From JACVRX01 sp035697245 (lineage in GTDB: Bacteria > Actinomycetota > Actinomycetes > Jiangellales > Jiangellaceae), in assembly GCA_035697245.1 (NCBI GenBank), contig DASSDH010000174.1, forward strand, positions 1 to 29,407: a stretch of DNA of 29,407 nucleotides, read 5' to 3'. The position numbers and the translations under genes were made by a program. Shown here in pieces: positions 1-7,885 of the stretch (positions are counted from its first letter, which is position 1; each line of letters begins with the position of its first letter). The notes beneath the pieces are model-generated. The model was not told the origin of the DNA and did not search any database. It saw only the letters and a program-made list of their open reading frames with translations.

Positions 1-2
1 CG

Positions 3-76
3 TCGGGCTGGCGGGATTTGAACCCGCGACCCCTTGACCCCCAGTCAAGTGCGCTGCCAAGCTGCGCCACAGCCCG
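3..76 (-). tRNA. tRNA-Pro (anticodon GGG)
   Basis: Read on the minus strand this folds as a full cloverleaf. A 7-bp acceptor stem (CGGGCTG with CAGCCCG) is followed by a discriminator A. The anticodon arm is CTTGA/TCAAG around loop CTGGGGG, which gives anticodon GGG and reads the proline codon CCC. The T arm contains GGTTCAAATCC. No CCA is encoded, so the 3' end must be added after transcription. The gene is complete but lies at the window edge, so its 3' flank and terminator cannot be seen. It is divergent from the YjbQ gene. Confidence 0.96.
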
Positions 77-162
77 AAGTCTGGCACTCAGCCAGCGCAA
101 GCACCCTATCGCAACAAGTGCGGCCCCACTGAGGTCACGACGGCCGCCGCCATGATGGCTGT

Positions 163-564
163 ATGCATTCCGACGTCGTGTACGTGCGAACCGAAGCCCG
201 GCTCGTCACCGAGATCACCGACAAACTTCATCAATTCTGTCGCGGCCGCGGCGATGGCCAGTGCCACGTCTTCGTTCCGCACGCTACCGCTGGCGTCGCG
301 TTGATCGAGACTGGCAGCGGATCCGAGGCCGACCTCGAGGATGCGATAGACCGGCTGCTTCCCGCCGAGAACCTATACCGCCACCGGCACGGCAGCATTG
401 GACACGGGCGCGATCACGTACTGCCGGCCTTCGTGTCACCGTCACTCGTGGTACCGGTACTGGCCGGCCGGCCGGCTCTGGGCACATGGCAGAGCCTGGT
501 GCTGGTCGACACGAACGTCGACAACCCTGACCGGAACGTGCGTTTCAGCTTCCTTTCCGGTTGA
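163..564 (+). CDS. YjbQ/UPF0047 family protein (secondary thiamine-phosphate synthase family)
   Basis: A 133-residue protein that spans the whole YjbQ fold, a small single-domain enzyme family usually of 130-140 residues. The family signature is clear: HATAGVALIE at about residues 40-49, HGRDHVLPAFVSPSL at about 82-96, and a GTWQSLVLVDTN stretch near residue 107 just before the C-terminal strand. Members can replace thiamine-phosphate synthase weakly when overexpressed, but the physiological substrate is not settled, so the name describes the family rather than a proven reaction. The ATG at 163 is the first start in frame. No good Shine-Dalgarno sequence precedes it, and two nearby ATGs (152, 155) are out of frame. 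The next gene on the same strand, DUF1304, starts about 100 bp later with no evident functional link. Confidence 0.9.
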   Translation: MHSDVVYVRTEARLVTEITDKLHQFCRGRGDGQCHVFVPHATAGVALIETGSGSEADLEDAIDRLLPAENLYRHRHGSIGHGRDHVLPAFVSPSLVVPVLAGRPALGTWQSLVLVDTNVDNPDRNVRFSFLSG

Positions 565-617
565 CGCGTTCACCGCTAGCCTGCCCACGGCCGTTCAGCG
601 GAGGAGGACTCGCGACG

Positions 618-755
618 ATGCAGCGGCTCTTGGGTCGCTACGACCTGCCCTTGCTCAGCCCGGAGATTGTTCGATACCGGTGTCGCGTGGATCTTTGCGC
701 TGATCGGCGCCGCGGTCCACCTGCTCGCATTCGCCTGGGAGGTTCTGCTTTTTGA
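618..755 (+). other. Short ORF with a strong ribosome binding site overlapping the DUF1304 start
   Basis: A near-perfect Shine-Dalgarno sequence (AGGAGG, 602-607) sits 10 nt before ATG 618. That ATG opens a 45-codon frame ending at 755, which overlaps the first 89 bp of the DUF1304 gene in a different frame. The peptide is not membrane-like and looks like no family I know. It may be a leader peptide whose translation passes ribosomes to the downstream TTG start. It may also be the remnant of an N-terminus separated from DUF1304 by a frameshift, or it may not be translated at all. Confidence 0.25.
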
Positions 756-1077
756 CCGTCCCGGTGTCCACCGCGGGATCTTCGCAATCCCGACGACCGA
801 CGTCCCGGCCGTGCGGCTCTGGTCGATCAACGTCGGTTTCTACAACCTCTTCCTCGGCTGCGGAGCGATTGCGGGCGTGATCTTCTGGATTGCCGGCAAC
901 GAGGAGGTCGGTAGGACGCTGGTGATCTATACCTGCCTGTTCATGGTCTTGGCCGGCGTCGTGCTCTTCGTCTCCGATCGGATGGCGCTCAGCCGCCCCC
1001 GCGGGAAGGGTGTCGGCGGGGCGCTGGCGCAGAGCGGACCGCCGCTCGTTGCGCTCGTCGCTGCGGTGTTGACCTAG
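667..1077 (+). CDS. DUF1304 family integral membrane protein
   Basis: A 136-residue protein with four hydrophobic segments at about residues 8-24, 57-75, 86-105 and 116-134. This is the topology of the small DUF1304 (COG3759) membrane family. Family-like features are the HLLAFAWEVLLFDRP segment after the first helix, SINVGFYNLFLGCGA in the second helix, and the closing ALAQSGPPLVALVAAVLT helix. Its function is unknown. The first available start in frame is the TTG at 667, which has only a weak CGGAG (661-665) directly in front of it. The strong Shine-Dalgarno of the region belongs to a different reading frame (ATG 618), so the true N-terminus is uncertain. A 14-bp-stem hairpin lies 65 bp after the stop codon. 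Confidence 0.75.
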   Translation: MFDTGVAWIFALIGAAVHLLAFAWEVLLFDRPGVHRGIFAIPTTDVPAVRLWSINVGFYNLFLGCGAIAGVIFWIAGNEEVGRTLVIYTCLFMVLAGVVLFVSDRMALSRPRGKGVGGALAQSGPPLVALVAAVLT

Positions 1078-1142
1078 CGATCTCGCCGACGCACACGCAC
1101 GTGACCACGACTCCGGCCCGATAGCCCAGGCGATCACGACGA

Positions 1143-1177
1143 CGAGGCCCCTCCATGTATGAGATGGAGGGGCCTCG
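1143..1177. terminator. Strong hairpin, probable (bidirectional) terminator
   Basis: Bases 1143-1156 and 1164-1177 form a perfect 14-bp stem around a 7-nt loop (GTATGAG). Its base is CGAGGCCCC paired with GGGGCCTCG. There is no T-run on either strand, so if it terminates it is of the U-less type reported in actinobacteria. It lies between the convergent ends of DUF1304 (+) and der (-), where a terminator is expected. It is 65 bp from the DUF1304 stop but more than 330 bp from the der stop. Confidence 0.6.
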
Positions 1178-1510
1178 CCTGGTCCCAGCGGAGCCCGCAT
1201 CGCCGATCTCTCGGCGACCGGCTCCGTGGAACCTTGTCACCTGCGAGAACCCTGGCGCCGGTTCCGGTCGCCCGATACCGGCGTGTTCCGAAGCTGACTC
1301 CGAAACTGAGCCCTCGCTGGTGACGTGAGAGATTTCTAGCGACCTTGGCAACGTCGCGCAAGAGCCTGTTCCGCTATTTTCGAGATCTTTTCGCCGTCCA
1401 CAGAACATGAGTGACATGTCCCCAGCAGGAACCGGTTTTCCACCGCCCGTCCACCGTTTCCTACACAGCAAGGCTGCTGGGAGACTGTCGTCAAGCCACT
1501 GCTAGGTACC
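1178..1510. other. Intergenic stretch with no recognisable gene
   Basis: These 333 bases lie downstream of der on the minus strand. Open frames exist on both strands, but none has a plausible start signal, domain or codon pattern. The part around 1330-1420 is visibly less GC-rich than the rest of the window and contains TATTTT at 1375-1380, but no -35 at a sensible distance. A small hairpin (CGCCGA/TCGGCG) occurs at about 1200-1215. I see no tRNA, riboswitch or known small RNA. Confidence 0.5.
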
Positions 1511-2914
1511 TCAGGGGCGGCGGCGTTTGTCGCGGATGCGCATCGAGACCTCGATCGGGGTGCCGGTGAAGCCGAACTCTTCGCGGAGGCGACGTTCGAG
1601 GAAGCGGCGGTACGACGGCTCCAGGAAGCCGGTGGTGAACAGCACGAACCGCGGCGGCCGGGTGCCGGCCTGGGTCGCGAACAGGATTCGCGGCTGCCGA
1701 CCGCCTCGCAGCGGATGCGGGTGTCCGGCGACCAACTGGCCGAGGAACGCATTCAACCGTGCGGTTGGAACCCGGGTTTCCCACCCGGCCAGCGCGGAGT
1801 CGATCGCCGGCACCAGCCGCTCGGCGTGCCGGCCTGTACGCGCGGAGACATTCACCCGGAGGGCCCAGGCGACTCGTGCCAGCTGCCGGTCGACTTCCCG
1901 TTCGAGCGTCAGCCGACGGTCCTCGTCGAGGAGATCCCATTTGTTGAACGCGAGCACCAACGCCCGCCCGGCGTCGACCACCATCGACACGATCCGTAGA
2001 TCCTGCTCGGACAACGGCTCGCTTGCGTCGATCAGCACGACGGCCACTTCGCATCGGTCGAGCGCAGCCGCCGTGCGGAGGGACGCGAAATACTCCGCCC
2101 CTGAGGCCTGGCCGACCCGGCGGCGGATGCCGGCGGTGTCGACGAACCGCCAGGTCCGCCCGCCGAGTGTCACCAGCTCGTCGACGGGATCGATAGTGGT
2201 GCCGGCGACCGGGTCGACGAGCACCCGGTCTGCGCCTGCGATTCGGTTGAGCAGGCTGGACTTGCCGACATTGGGCTTGCCGAGCAGTGCGACTCGGCGC
2301 GGACCACCCTCGGCGGCGCCGAACATCTCGGCCGGTGCGTCGGGCAGCGCTGCCAGCACTGCGTCGAGCAAGTCACCACTCCCCCGCCCGTGCAAGGCGG
2401 AGACAGCTCGCGGTTCCCCGAGGCCCAGGTTCCACAGCGCCGCGGCATCGGCCTCACCCGAGCTGCTGTCGACCTTGTTCGCTGCGAGCACGACCGGTTT
2501 GCCCGCCCGCCGAAGCACCCGCACGACAGCCTCGTCCGCATCCGTGGCGCCGACAGTCGCGTCCACCACGAACACGACCACGTCCGCTGCCGCGGCGGCG
2601 ATTTCCGCTTGCGCGGTGATCCGGGCCGCCATGCCCTCGGCGTCAGGGTCCCAGCCTCCGGTGTCGACGAGTGTGAACCTGCGGCCGGACCAGGCGGCGT
2701 CGTAGGCGACCCGGTCCCGGGTGACGCCGGGAACGTCTTCGACGACTGCCTCGCGGCGGCCCAGAATCCGGTTGACCAGTGTCGACTTGCCAACGTTCGG
2801 GCGGCCGACGACCGCCACGACGGGAAGCGGCCCTGCCTCGTCGAGATCGACCAACGCGTCCTCGTCAGCCAGCAGTTCTGCGTGCGGACCCGCCGGTGGT
2901 GTGCTGTCGCTCAC
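1511..2914 (-). CDS. der: Ribosome biogenesis GTPase Der (EngA)
   Basis: Der is the only GTPase family with two tandem G domains, and acts in 50S ribosome assembly. Both are visible. The first has GRPNVGKST (residues 37-45), a DTGG motif and NKVD. The second has GKPNVGKSS, DTAG and NKWD. A C-terminal KH-like domain follows, ending in basic residues (RDKRRRP). The GTG at 2914 gives 467 residues and has a GAGG 9 nt upstream; it begins 4 bp after the plsC stop. A GTG at 2929 would add five residues and overlap plsC, but has no ribosome binding site. Der is the last gene of the xerD-to-der operon, as in M. tuberculosis (Rv1713). The first 30 residues are acidic and not part of the fold. Confidence 0.97.
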   Translation of the reverse strand: MSDSTPPAGPHAELLADEDALVDLDEAGPLPVVAVVGRPNVGKSTLVNRILGRREAVVEDVPGVTRDRVAYDAAWSGRRFTLVDTGGWDPDAEGMAARITAQAEIAAAAADVVVFVVDATVGATDADEAVVRVLRRAGKPVVLAANKVDSSSGEADAAALWNLGLGEPRAVSALHGRGSGDLLDAVLAALPDAPAEMFGAAEGGPRRVALLGKPNVGKSSLLNRIAGADRVLVDPVAGTTIDPVDELVTLGGRTWRFVDTAGIRRRVGQASGAEYFASLRTAAALDRCEVAVVLIDASEPLSEQDLRIVSMVVDAGRALVLAFNKWDLLDEDRRLTLEREVDRQLARVAWALRVNVSARTGRHAERLVPAIDSALAGWETRVPTARLNAFLGQLVAGHPHPLRGGRQPRILFATQAGTRPPRFVLFTTGFLEPSYRRFLERRLREEFGFTGTPIEVSMRIRDKRRRP

Positions 2915-2918
2915 GCCG

Positions 2919-3599
2919 CTAATCCTCACCCGTCGGGCTGGTCGATACCTGGCCGGCGAACCGGGCCGCCACAGCCGAGTAGTGGGCGGTCAGTGCGGCG
3001 TGCAGTCGGCGGTTCGCCTCCTGCACAGCAGCGTGCGAGCGCACGGTCACCGCGGGCAAGTAGACCGGAGAACCGAACACGACGTCCAGCCGGGACCGCA
3101 CCCGCGGCAGCGCGCTCATCGTGGTGCCGCGCGATCCCACGCCGAAGGCGACAACGGGAACGACAGGTGCGCCCGAGCGGACCGCTAGCCAGGCGAGCCC
3201 GCGCCGCATGTCGGCGAAGTTGCCCGATCCGCGGGTGCCCTCTGGATAGACCACGAGCACGCGCCCGGTTGAAAGCACGGCGAGCGCGCTGGTCAACGCG
3301 ATGCGATCCGTACCCGACCGGTCGAGCGGAATCTGCCCGATGGAGCGGAGAAACCACCCGAGCGCGCCGCGGAAGATCTCCCGCTTTGCCAGGCAATGGA
3401 TCGGCCGAGGCGACGTTCCCATGAGTAGCGGTGGATCGAGGAAGCCCGTGTGGTTCGGCGCGAGGATGACCGGCCCGTGTGCGGGTACCAGGTCCGGGTC
3501 GTGCACCCGGACCGACCAGCCGGTCCGCATCACAACCCAAGCGATCCGCCACCCGGTCGTGGCGCCGACACCAGTGGGGGGGTGGGCGTGGGCGCTCAA
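2919..3599 (-). CDS. 1-acylglycerol-3-phosphate O-acyltransferase (PlsC family)
   Basis: Membrane-associated acyltransferase predicted to transfer an acyl chain to lysophosphatidate in phospholipid synthesis. The HX4D catalytic motif is NHTGFLD (H50, D55). The glycerophosphate-binding motif is YPEGTRGSG (E120-R123), and an IPLDR stretch matches motif II. At 226 residues it has normal family length. The start is a TTG overlapping the cmk stop as TTGA, which indicates translational coupling. An ATG at residue 24 is possible, but would cut into the helix before motif I. It sits between cmk and der, an arrangement common in actinobacteria. PlsC-like enzymes vary in acceptor, so the exact substrate is not fixed by sequence. 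Confidence 0.9.
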   Translation of the reverse strand: MSAHAHPPTGVGATTGWRIAWVVMRTGWSVRVHDPDLVPAHGPVILAPNHTGFLDPPLLMGTSPRPIHCLAKREIFRGALGWFLRSIGQIPLDRSGTDRIALTSALAVLSTGRVLVVYPEGTRGSGNFADMRRGLAWLAVRSGAPVVPVVAFGVGSRGTTMSALPRVRSRLDVVFGSPVYLPAVTVRSHAAVQEANRRLHAALTAHYSAVAARFAGQVSTSPTGED

Positions 3600-4285
3600 C
3601 CGGGCGTCACCCCCGCACGGAGACGCACCAGGTCCAGGACGGCGGCGACGGTCTCCTCGACGCTGTGGTGCGAGGAGTCCACGACGTCGACGCCTTCGGC
3701 GGCGTCGACGAAGCTGGCCACGGTCGAGTCGTCGGCATCCCGGCGAAGCACCTGGTCGTGAATGGCCGCCACAGCGTCGGCATGGTCGGCGCCGTGGACG
3801 TCCCGGGCGCGCCGCGCGAGCCGGACGTCCTCCCGGGCAGTCAGTAGGACCCGTACCGGCGCATCAGGCGCTACTACCGTCGTGATGTCCCGGCCCTCGA
3901 CCACGACACCACCCTGTTCTACCTCGGCCCGCTGGCGGCGGACGAGTTCTGCCCGGACCCCGAGGTTTCTCGCGACGTCACTCACCACCGACGAGATGCG
4001 GGTCTGTCTGATGGCTGATCCAACGTCGACGTCGCCGACGTGCACCGTCGGATGGCTGGGATCGGTACCCATCCGCAGCGGAAGTTCGCGAGCCAAGACG
4101 GCAACCTCGTCACGGTCGCCGAGGTCGACACCCTGCTCGAGGAGCCACCACGTCAGCGCCCGATACATCGCGCCGGTGTCCAGATAGCGCAACCCGAGTG
4201 CGTCCGCGACCCGGCGGGCGACCGTCGACTTGCCGGAGCCGGACGGACCGTCGATGGCGACGACCAGAGACGACGGCGACGACAC
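3596..4285 (-). CDS. cmk: Cytidylate kinase
   Basis: Phosphorylates CMP and dCMP with ATP in the cytosol to give the diphosphates. The P-loop is GPSGSGKST (residues 13-21). It is followed by RYLDTGAMYRAL, the conserved NMP-binding strand, and by VEGRDITTVV near residue 130, typical of CMP kinases. Length (229 residues) is normal. The GTG start at 4285 has AGGAG about 6 nt upstream, the best ribosome binding site in this operon section. It lies 17 bp after tyrA and its stop overlaps the plsC start. PyrG, which makes CTP, is encoded about 9 kb upstream in the same orientation, so both ends of cytidine nucleotide supply are in the window. Confidence 0.97.
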   Translation of the reverse strand: MSSPSSLVVAIDGPSGSGKSTVARRVADALGLRYLDTGAMYRALTWWLLEQGVDLGDRDEVAVLARELPLRMGTDPSHPTVHVGDVDVGSAIRQTRISSVVSDVARNLGVRAELVRRQRAEVEQGGVVVEGRDITTVVAPDAPVRVLLTAREDVRLARRARDVHGADHADAVAAIHDQVLRRDADDSTVASFVDAAEGVDVVDSSHHSVEETVAAVLDLVRLRAGVTPG

Positions 4286-4302
4286 GGCACTCCTTCGCTG
4301 GT

Positions 4303-5406
4303 TCAGGACGAGGGTAGTGGGAAGCCATGCACGGTCCAGCCAGCCGTCCGCAGCGCTGCCGCGAGCACGGTCTCGGCGCCGACTCCGACGTCAAGCTCCA
4401 CGACGCCCACGGGTTGGCCCGGGCTGTGCTCGATCCGGACATCCTCGACGTTGACGCCTGCCCGTCCGGCGTCGGCGAACAGCGCCGCGAGCTGCCCGGG
4501 CCGGTCGTCGACAACCACGGAGACCGTCGCGTACGACGTCGCGGGCGCGCCATGTTTTCCGGGTAATCGCGCTCGCCCTGCCACACCGCTCTCCAACAGC
4601 GCGCCAAGCTCGTCCCGGCGCCTGGTCGCGGAGTCCTGGTCGAGGGCCAGCAGCGCCTGATCGAGATCAGTTTGAAGCCGGCGCAGGACACCAGCCACCG
4701 CGGCCGCGTTGGCGGCGAGGATGTCCGTCCACAACGTGGGATCGGCGGCGGCTACGCGGGTGACGTCCCCAACTCCCGCACCGGCCAGCCGGACCTCGTG
4801 ATCGGATGCCACTGCCAACCGGCCGGCCACCAGTGCGGCGACCAAGTGCGGCGCATGCGACACGAGCGCGACCGCCGCGTCGTGGTCCGCCGCCGACATG
4901 GTGACCGGAACCGCTCCGGCCAGCCGCACCACCTCGAGAGCCCGGGTCACCGCCTGCGGGTCGGTTCCCTCGTCCGGGCACAGCACCCACGGCCGGCCCT
5001 CGAACAGGTCCACCAGTGCGGCAGCAGGCCCGGACACCTCCCGGCCGGCCATCGGATGCCCTCCGACGAACCGACCAGGCTCGGCGGCGAGCGCGCGGAC
5101 CTGTTCGACCGGAGCCACCTTGACGCTCGCGACATCCGTGGCGTAGGCGGCAAGGCGGTCGTCTAGCACCGATGCGACTGTCACCGCCGTCGCCACCGGC
5201 GGAACGGCGATCACGGCCAACGCAACCGGTGCACCCTGTTCGTGCCGACGCCCCGCGCCGAGCTTGGCTGCCTCGGCGACGGCGTCGTCGTCCTGGTCGG
5301 TGAGCTGCACGTCGACGCCGGCTCGCCGGAGGGCAAGTCCCACGGATGTGCCGAGCAGGCCGGTGCCGACTACCAGCACACCGCCGGCGAGGGACTCACC
5401 ATTCAC
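4303..5406 (-). CDS. tyrA: Prephenate dehydrogenase with C-terminal ACT domain
   Basis: Oxidatively decarboxylates prephenate to 4-hydroxyphenylpyruvate for tyrosine synthesis. A Rossmann glycine motif GTGLLGTSVG is at residues 14-23. VGGHPMAGRE near residue 115 carries the family's conserved active-site histidine, and a second helical dimerisation domain (SHAPHLVAALV) follows. The last 75 residues (VSVVVDDRPGQLAALF) form an ACT domain, usually a tyrosine sensor, so feedback control is likely. The GTG start overlaps the aroH stop as GTGA. Chorismate mutase and prephenate dehydrogenase are thus adjacent and coupled: aroH makes prephenate and tyrA consumes it. Length 367 fits ACT-bearing TyrA. 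Confidence 0.96.
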   Translation of the reverse strand: MNGESLAGGVLVVGTGLLGTSVGLALRRAGVDVQLTDQDDDAVAEAAKLGAGRRHEQGAPVALAVIAVPPVATAVTVASVLDDRLAAYATDVASVKVAPVEQVRALAAEPGRFVGGHPMAGREVSGPAAALVDLFEGRPWVLCPDEGTDPQAVTRALEVVRLAGAVPVTMSAADHDAAVALVSHAPHLVAALVAGRLAVASDHEVRLAGAGVGDVTRVAAADPTLWTDILAANAAAVAGVLRRLQTDLDQALLALDQDSATRRRDELGALLESGVAGRARLPGKHGAPATSYATVSVVVDDRPGQLAALFADAGRAGVNVEDVRIEHSPGQPVGVVELDVGVGAETVLAAALRTAGWTVHGFPLPSS

Positions 5407-5804
5407 TGTCGATCCTCGGTGGCCAGGGCGGTCGGGGCGTCATCGCGGCGTAGGTCGGTTCGCAGGTTGCGGGCGCCATGCAGGTATACGTGCCTGACCT
5501 GATCGCGAGGCAACCCGGTCTCGACCAGGGCCAGCAGGCGCACGACCCTGGGCATCGCGCCGGCGATATCGAGCTCTTGAGCGCAGAGGAACGGAACGTC
5601 GTCGATCCCCAAGGAGCGGGCAGCATAGGCGGGAAACTCTGACTGCAGGTCCTGGGTAGCCGTGAAGACGATGCTGATCAGGTCCGCTGGAGTGAGCTGG
5701 TTGCTGTGCAGCACACGTTGCACCAACTCGGTGACCCGCTCGAGCAGGTGCTCACGTTCGTCGACCTCCAGCTGGGTCGCCCCGCGCACCGCCCGTAGCA
5801 CCAC
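5403..5804 (-). CDS. aroH: Chorismate mutase, AroH type
   Basis: Converts chorismate to prephenate. This is the trimeric AroH class (as in Bacillus subtilis), not the helical AroQ class. Starting at GTG 5804 the protein is 133 residues, and the catalytic residues fall almost at the B. subtilis positions: R7 in RAVRGATQ, E77 in CAQEL, R86 or R89 (MPRVVRL) and Y107 in RHVYLHGARNLR. The start shares one base with the rluB stop (TAGTG) and is followed at once by a second GTG, so either may be used. GAGG lies about 9 nt upstream. A much longer frame continues to 6473 but is only a shadow of rluB. Confidence 0.95.
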   Translation of the reverse strand: MVLRAVRGATQLEVDEREHLLERVTELVQRVLHSNQLTPADLISIVFTATQDLQSEFPAYAARSLGIDDVPFLCAQELDIAGAMPRVVRLLALVETGLPRDQVRHVYLHGARNLRTDLRRDDAPTALATEDRQ

Positions 5805-6541
5805 TAGAGCCCGACCTCGCGGTAGAGCCGCCCAACCTCGTCCGAGGTCAGCGGTCGGGTCCGGCCGGGAGCCAGTTCCCCCAGGGCAACCGGTCCGATG
5901 TCGGTGCGCACCAGCCTCCGGACCGGATGTCCGACGGCGTCCAGCAGCCGGCGAACGACGTGTTTTCGACCTTCGTACAGCACCACTTCGATCATGACGC
6001 GGCCAGCGGTTCGGCCCACGACCCGAAAGCTGTCCACCGAGACCGACCCGTCGTCGAGCTCGATGCCGGCTCGCAGCCTCTTGCCGACGTCCCGGGCGAG
6101 TGGGCCGGCCACCTCGGCCAGGTAGGTCTTCGGCACGCCGTAACTCGGGTGGGTCAGCCTGTGGGCAAGGTCGCCGTCGTTGGTCAGCAGGATCAGACCC
6201 TCGGTGTCGGCGTCCAGCCGTCCGACGTGGAAAAGCCGGGTCCGACGCCCCTCCACGAAGTCCCCGAGGCTCGGCCGACCCTGCGGGTCGCTCATCGTGC
6301 TGACCACGCCACGGGGTTTGTTCAACGCGAGGTGGACCAGACCCGACCCCGCCGTCGCGATCCGCAGGCCGTCGACCCTGATGACCGCTTTTCTCGGGTC
6401 GACCCGAGTACCCATCTCGCGGACCCGCACCCCGTCGACCTCGACCCGGCCGGCCGCGATGAGCTCCTCGCACGCGCGGCGGCTGCCGACCCCGGCCGTC
6501 GCGAGCACTTTTTGCAGCCGGACGCCGGTCTCAGCCGGCAC
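5804..6541 (-). CDS. 23S rRNA pseudouridine synthase (RluB/RsuA family)
   Basis: Isomerises a specific uridine in 23S rRNA. An S4 RNA-binding domain occupies residues 6-60 (RLQKVLATAGVGSRRACEEL). The catalytic pseudouridine-synthase domain follows, with the family motif GRLDADTEGLILLTNDG that carries the catalytic aspartate, and the late motif EGRKHVVRRLLDAVGHPV. Length 245 is usual. The GTG start overlaps the scpB end by 11 bp. It corresponds to Rv1711 and sits in the same scpA-scpB-rluB order found in most actinobacteria. RluB versus RluE or RsuA specificity cannot be decided from sequence alone, but the synteny favours RluB. Confidence 0.94.
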   Translation of the reverse strand: MPAETGVRLQKVLATAGVGSRRACEELIAAGRVEVDGVRVREMGTRVDPRKAVIRVDGLRIATAGSGLVHLALNKPRGVVSTMSDPQGRPSLGDFVEGRRTRLFHVGRLDADTEGLILLTNDGDLAHRLTHPSYGVPKTYLAEVAGPLARDVGKRLRAGIELDDGSVSVDSFRVVGRTAGRVMIEVVLYEGRKHVVRRLLDAVGHPVRRLVRTDIGPVALGELAPGRTRPLTSDEVGRLYREVGL

Positions 6542-7079
6542 CGTCGACGTCTCCGACGTCCGGCAGGAACGGCGCCAGCGGCGGCAGCTCGGATACCGAC
6601 GACATCCCGAGGCGCTCGAGGAAGTAGGGCGTCGTCCGGTACAGCGTGGCGCCGCTTTCGATGTCCACCCCCGACTCCACCACCAGGCCCCGGGTGGTCA
6701 GTGTCCGCATGACGCCGTCGCAGTTGACCCCGCGGACCGCCGAGACCCTCGACCTGCTCACCGGCTGTCGATAGGCCACGACTGCCAGTGTCTCCAGCGC
6801 CGCCTGGGTCAGCCGGGCGTGCTGACCATCGCGCACGAACCGTTCGACGACCGGTGCGCAATCGGCCCGGGTGTAGAGCCGCCAGCCGCCCGCGATCTCC
6901 CGTAGTTGGAAGCCTCGTCCCTGGTCGATGTACTCCGCTGCGATCTGGCGCAGAACCGACGCCACCTCCCGCCGCGGGCGCTCCAGGACCTGGGCCAGCA
7001 CCACCTCGGTCACCGGCTCGTCCACGACGAGAAGTACGGCCTCGATCGCTGCCGACAGCGTCGGCTCGTCGGCGCTCAC
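6531..7079 (-). CDS. scpB: Segregation and condensation protein B
   Basis: Subunit of the SMC-ScpA-ScpB condensin that organises and separates the chromosome. It is a tandem winged-helix protein of 182 residues. Characteristic stretches are AAIEAVLLVVDEPVTE at the start, GGWRLYTRAD in the first winged helix and LETLAVVAYRQPVSR in the second. RTTPYFLERLGM near the C-terminus contains the typical FLERFGL-like motif. The GTG start overlaps the scpA stop as GTGA. The gene product works only with ScpA and SMC; smc itself is not in the window. Confidence 0.96.
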   Translation of the reverse strand: MSADEPTLSAAIEAVLLVVDEPVTEVVLAQVLERPRREVASVLRQIAAEYIDQGRGFQLREIAGGWRLYTRADCAPVVERFVRDGQHARLTQAALETLAVVAYRQPVSRSRVSAVRGVNCDGVMRTLTTRGLVVESGVDIESGATLYRTTPYFLERLGMSSVSELPPLAPFLPDVGDVDGAG

Positions 7080-7885
7080 CCGTCGTCACCTGCCCAGCGG
7101 ACGGTGAGATCGCCCAGCGGGGTGAGCTGCTCGAACATGACGATGCGCTCCCGGTAGAGGTCGAGCAAGGCCAGGAACCGGGCCACCACATGCGCGACCG
7201 TCGCGCAGTCCGCGGTCAGCGCGCGGAAGGTTGCGCTACGGGCCCTCTGCAGTCGATCGCTCAGCAAACCTGCTTGCTCGGACACGATCACGCGTGGGCT
7301 GTGCAGGTGCTCCGTGGCGACGGTCGGCACTGGCTTGGGCTCGAGCACGCGGGCCGCGAGGGCAGCGAGTTCCGTTGGTCCGATCGCGACGACCACCTCA
7401 GGCAGTAACACTGCGAATGGCTTCTCGAGCCCGACGACGCGGGGAAAACGCAGCGACTCGTCCCGCATTCGTGCGGCGAACATCGCAGCGACCTCCTTGT
7501 ACGCCCGGTACTGCAACAGTCGGGCGAACAGCAGGTCCCGAGCCTCGAGCAGAGCCAAGTCCTCCTCGTCCTCCGCCTCCGCATCGGGCAGCAGCCGGGC
7601 CGTCTTGAGGTCGAGCAGGGTGGCCGCGACGACAAGGAACTCGCTCGTCTGGTCGAGATCCCAGTCCGCCCCCGAATCGACATCCGCGGTGCGGATATAC
7701 GCGATGAACTCGTCGGTGACCTGCGACAGAGCGACCTCGGTGACGTCGAACTTGTGCTTGGCGATCAGACTCAACAGCAGATCGAACGGTCCCTCGAAGT
7801 TGGCCAGATGGACCTCGAACCGGTCCGCGAGTGCGGACGATGCCGCCGCGGGCTCCCCGATCAGCGCCTGGACGGCACCGCCCAC
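7076..7885 (-). CDS. scpA: Segregation and condensation protein A
   Basis: The kleisin subunit that bridges SMC heads and binds ScpB. The N-terminal kleisin motif FEVHLANFEGPFDLLLSLI lies at about residues 24-42. A helical linker rich in acidic residues (DAEAEDEEDLALLEARD) follows, then the C-terminal winged helix (LTADCATVAHVVARFLALLDLY) that contacts the SMC head. The start at GTG 7885 has GGGAGG 11 nt upstream and overlaps the 3' end of parA by 25 bp. The first 23 residues are not part of the conserved domain, so a later start is conceivable. Length 269 is normal. Confidence 0.95.
   Translation of the reverse strand: MGGAVQALIGEPAAASSALADRFEVHLANFEGPFDLLLSLIAKHKFDVTEVALSQVTDEFIAYIRTADVDSGADWDLDQTSEFLVVAATLLDLKTARLLPDAEAEDEEDLALLEARDLLFARLLQYRAYKEVAAMFAARMRDESLRFPRVVGLEKPFAVLLPEVVVAIGPTELAALAARVLEPKPVPTVATEHLHSPRVIVSEQAGLLSDRLQRARSATFRALTADCATVAHVVARFLALLDLYRERIVMFEQLTPLGDLTVRWAGDDG

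Noticed and set aside
3..76. tRNA-Pro as an integration site
   Set aside because: No repeated tRNA 3' end, integrase or foreign genes are seen next to it in the window; the outer side is cut by the window edge, so only the inner side can be judged.
989..1471. 160-residue minus-strand frame in the gap after der
   Set aside because: It passes through the hairpin at 1143-1177 and the end of DUF1304, and shows no domain, start signal or coding-like pattern.
1527..2705. 392-residue plus-strand open frame opposite der
   Set aside because: Composition is Ser/Arg/Thr/Pro repeats typical of a GC-rich antisense shadow. The opposite strand encodes Der with both GTPase domains intact.
5403..6473. 356-residue extended frame upstream of aroH
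   Set aside because: Only the last 133 residues are conserved AroH. The rest lies inside rluB in another frame and is Arg/Gly-rich junk.
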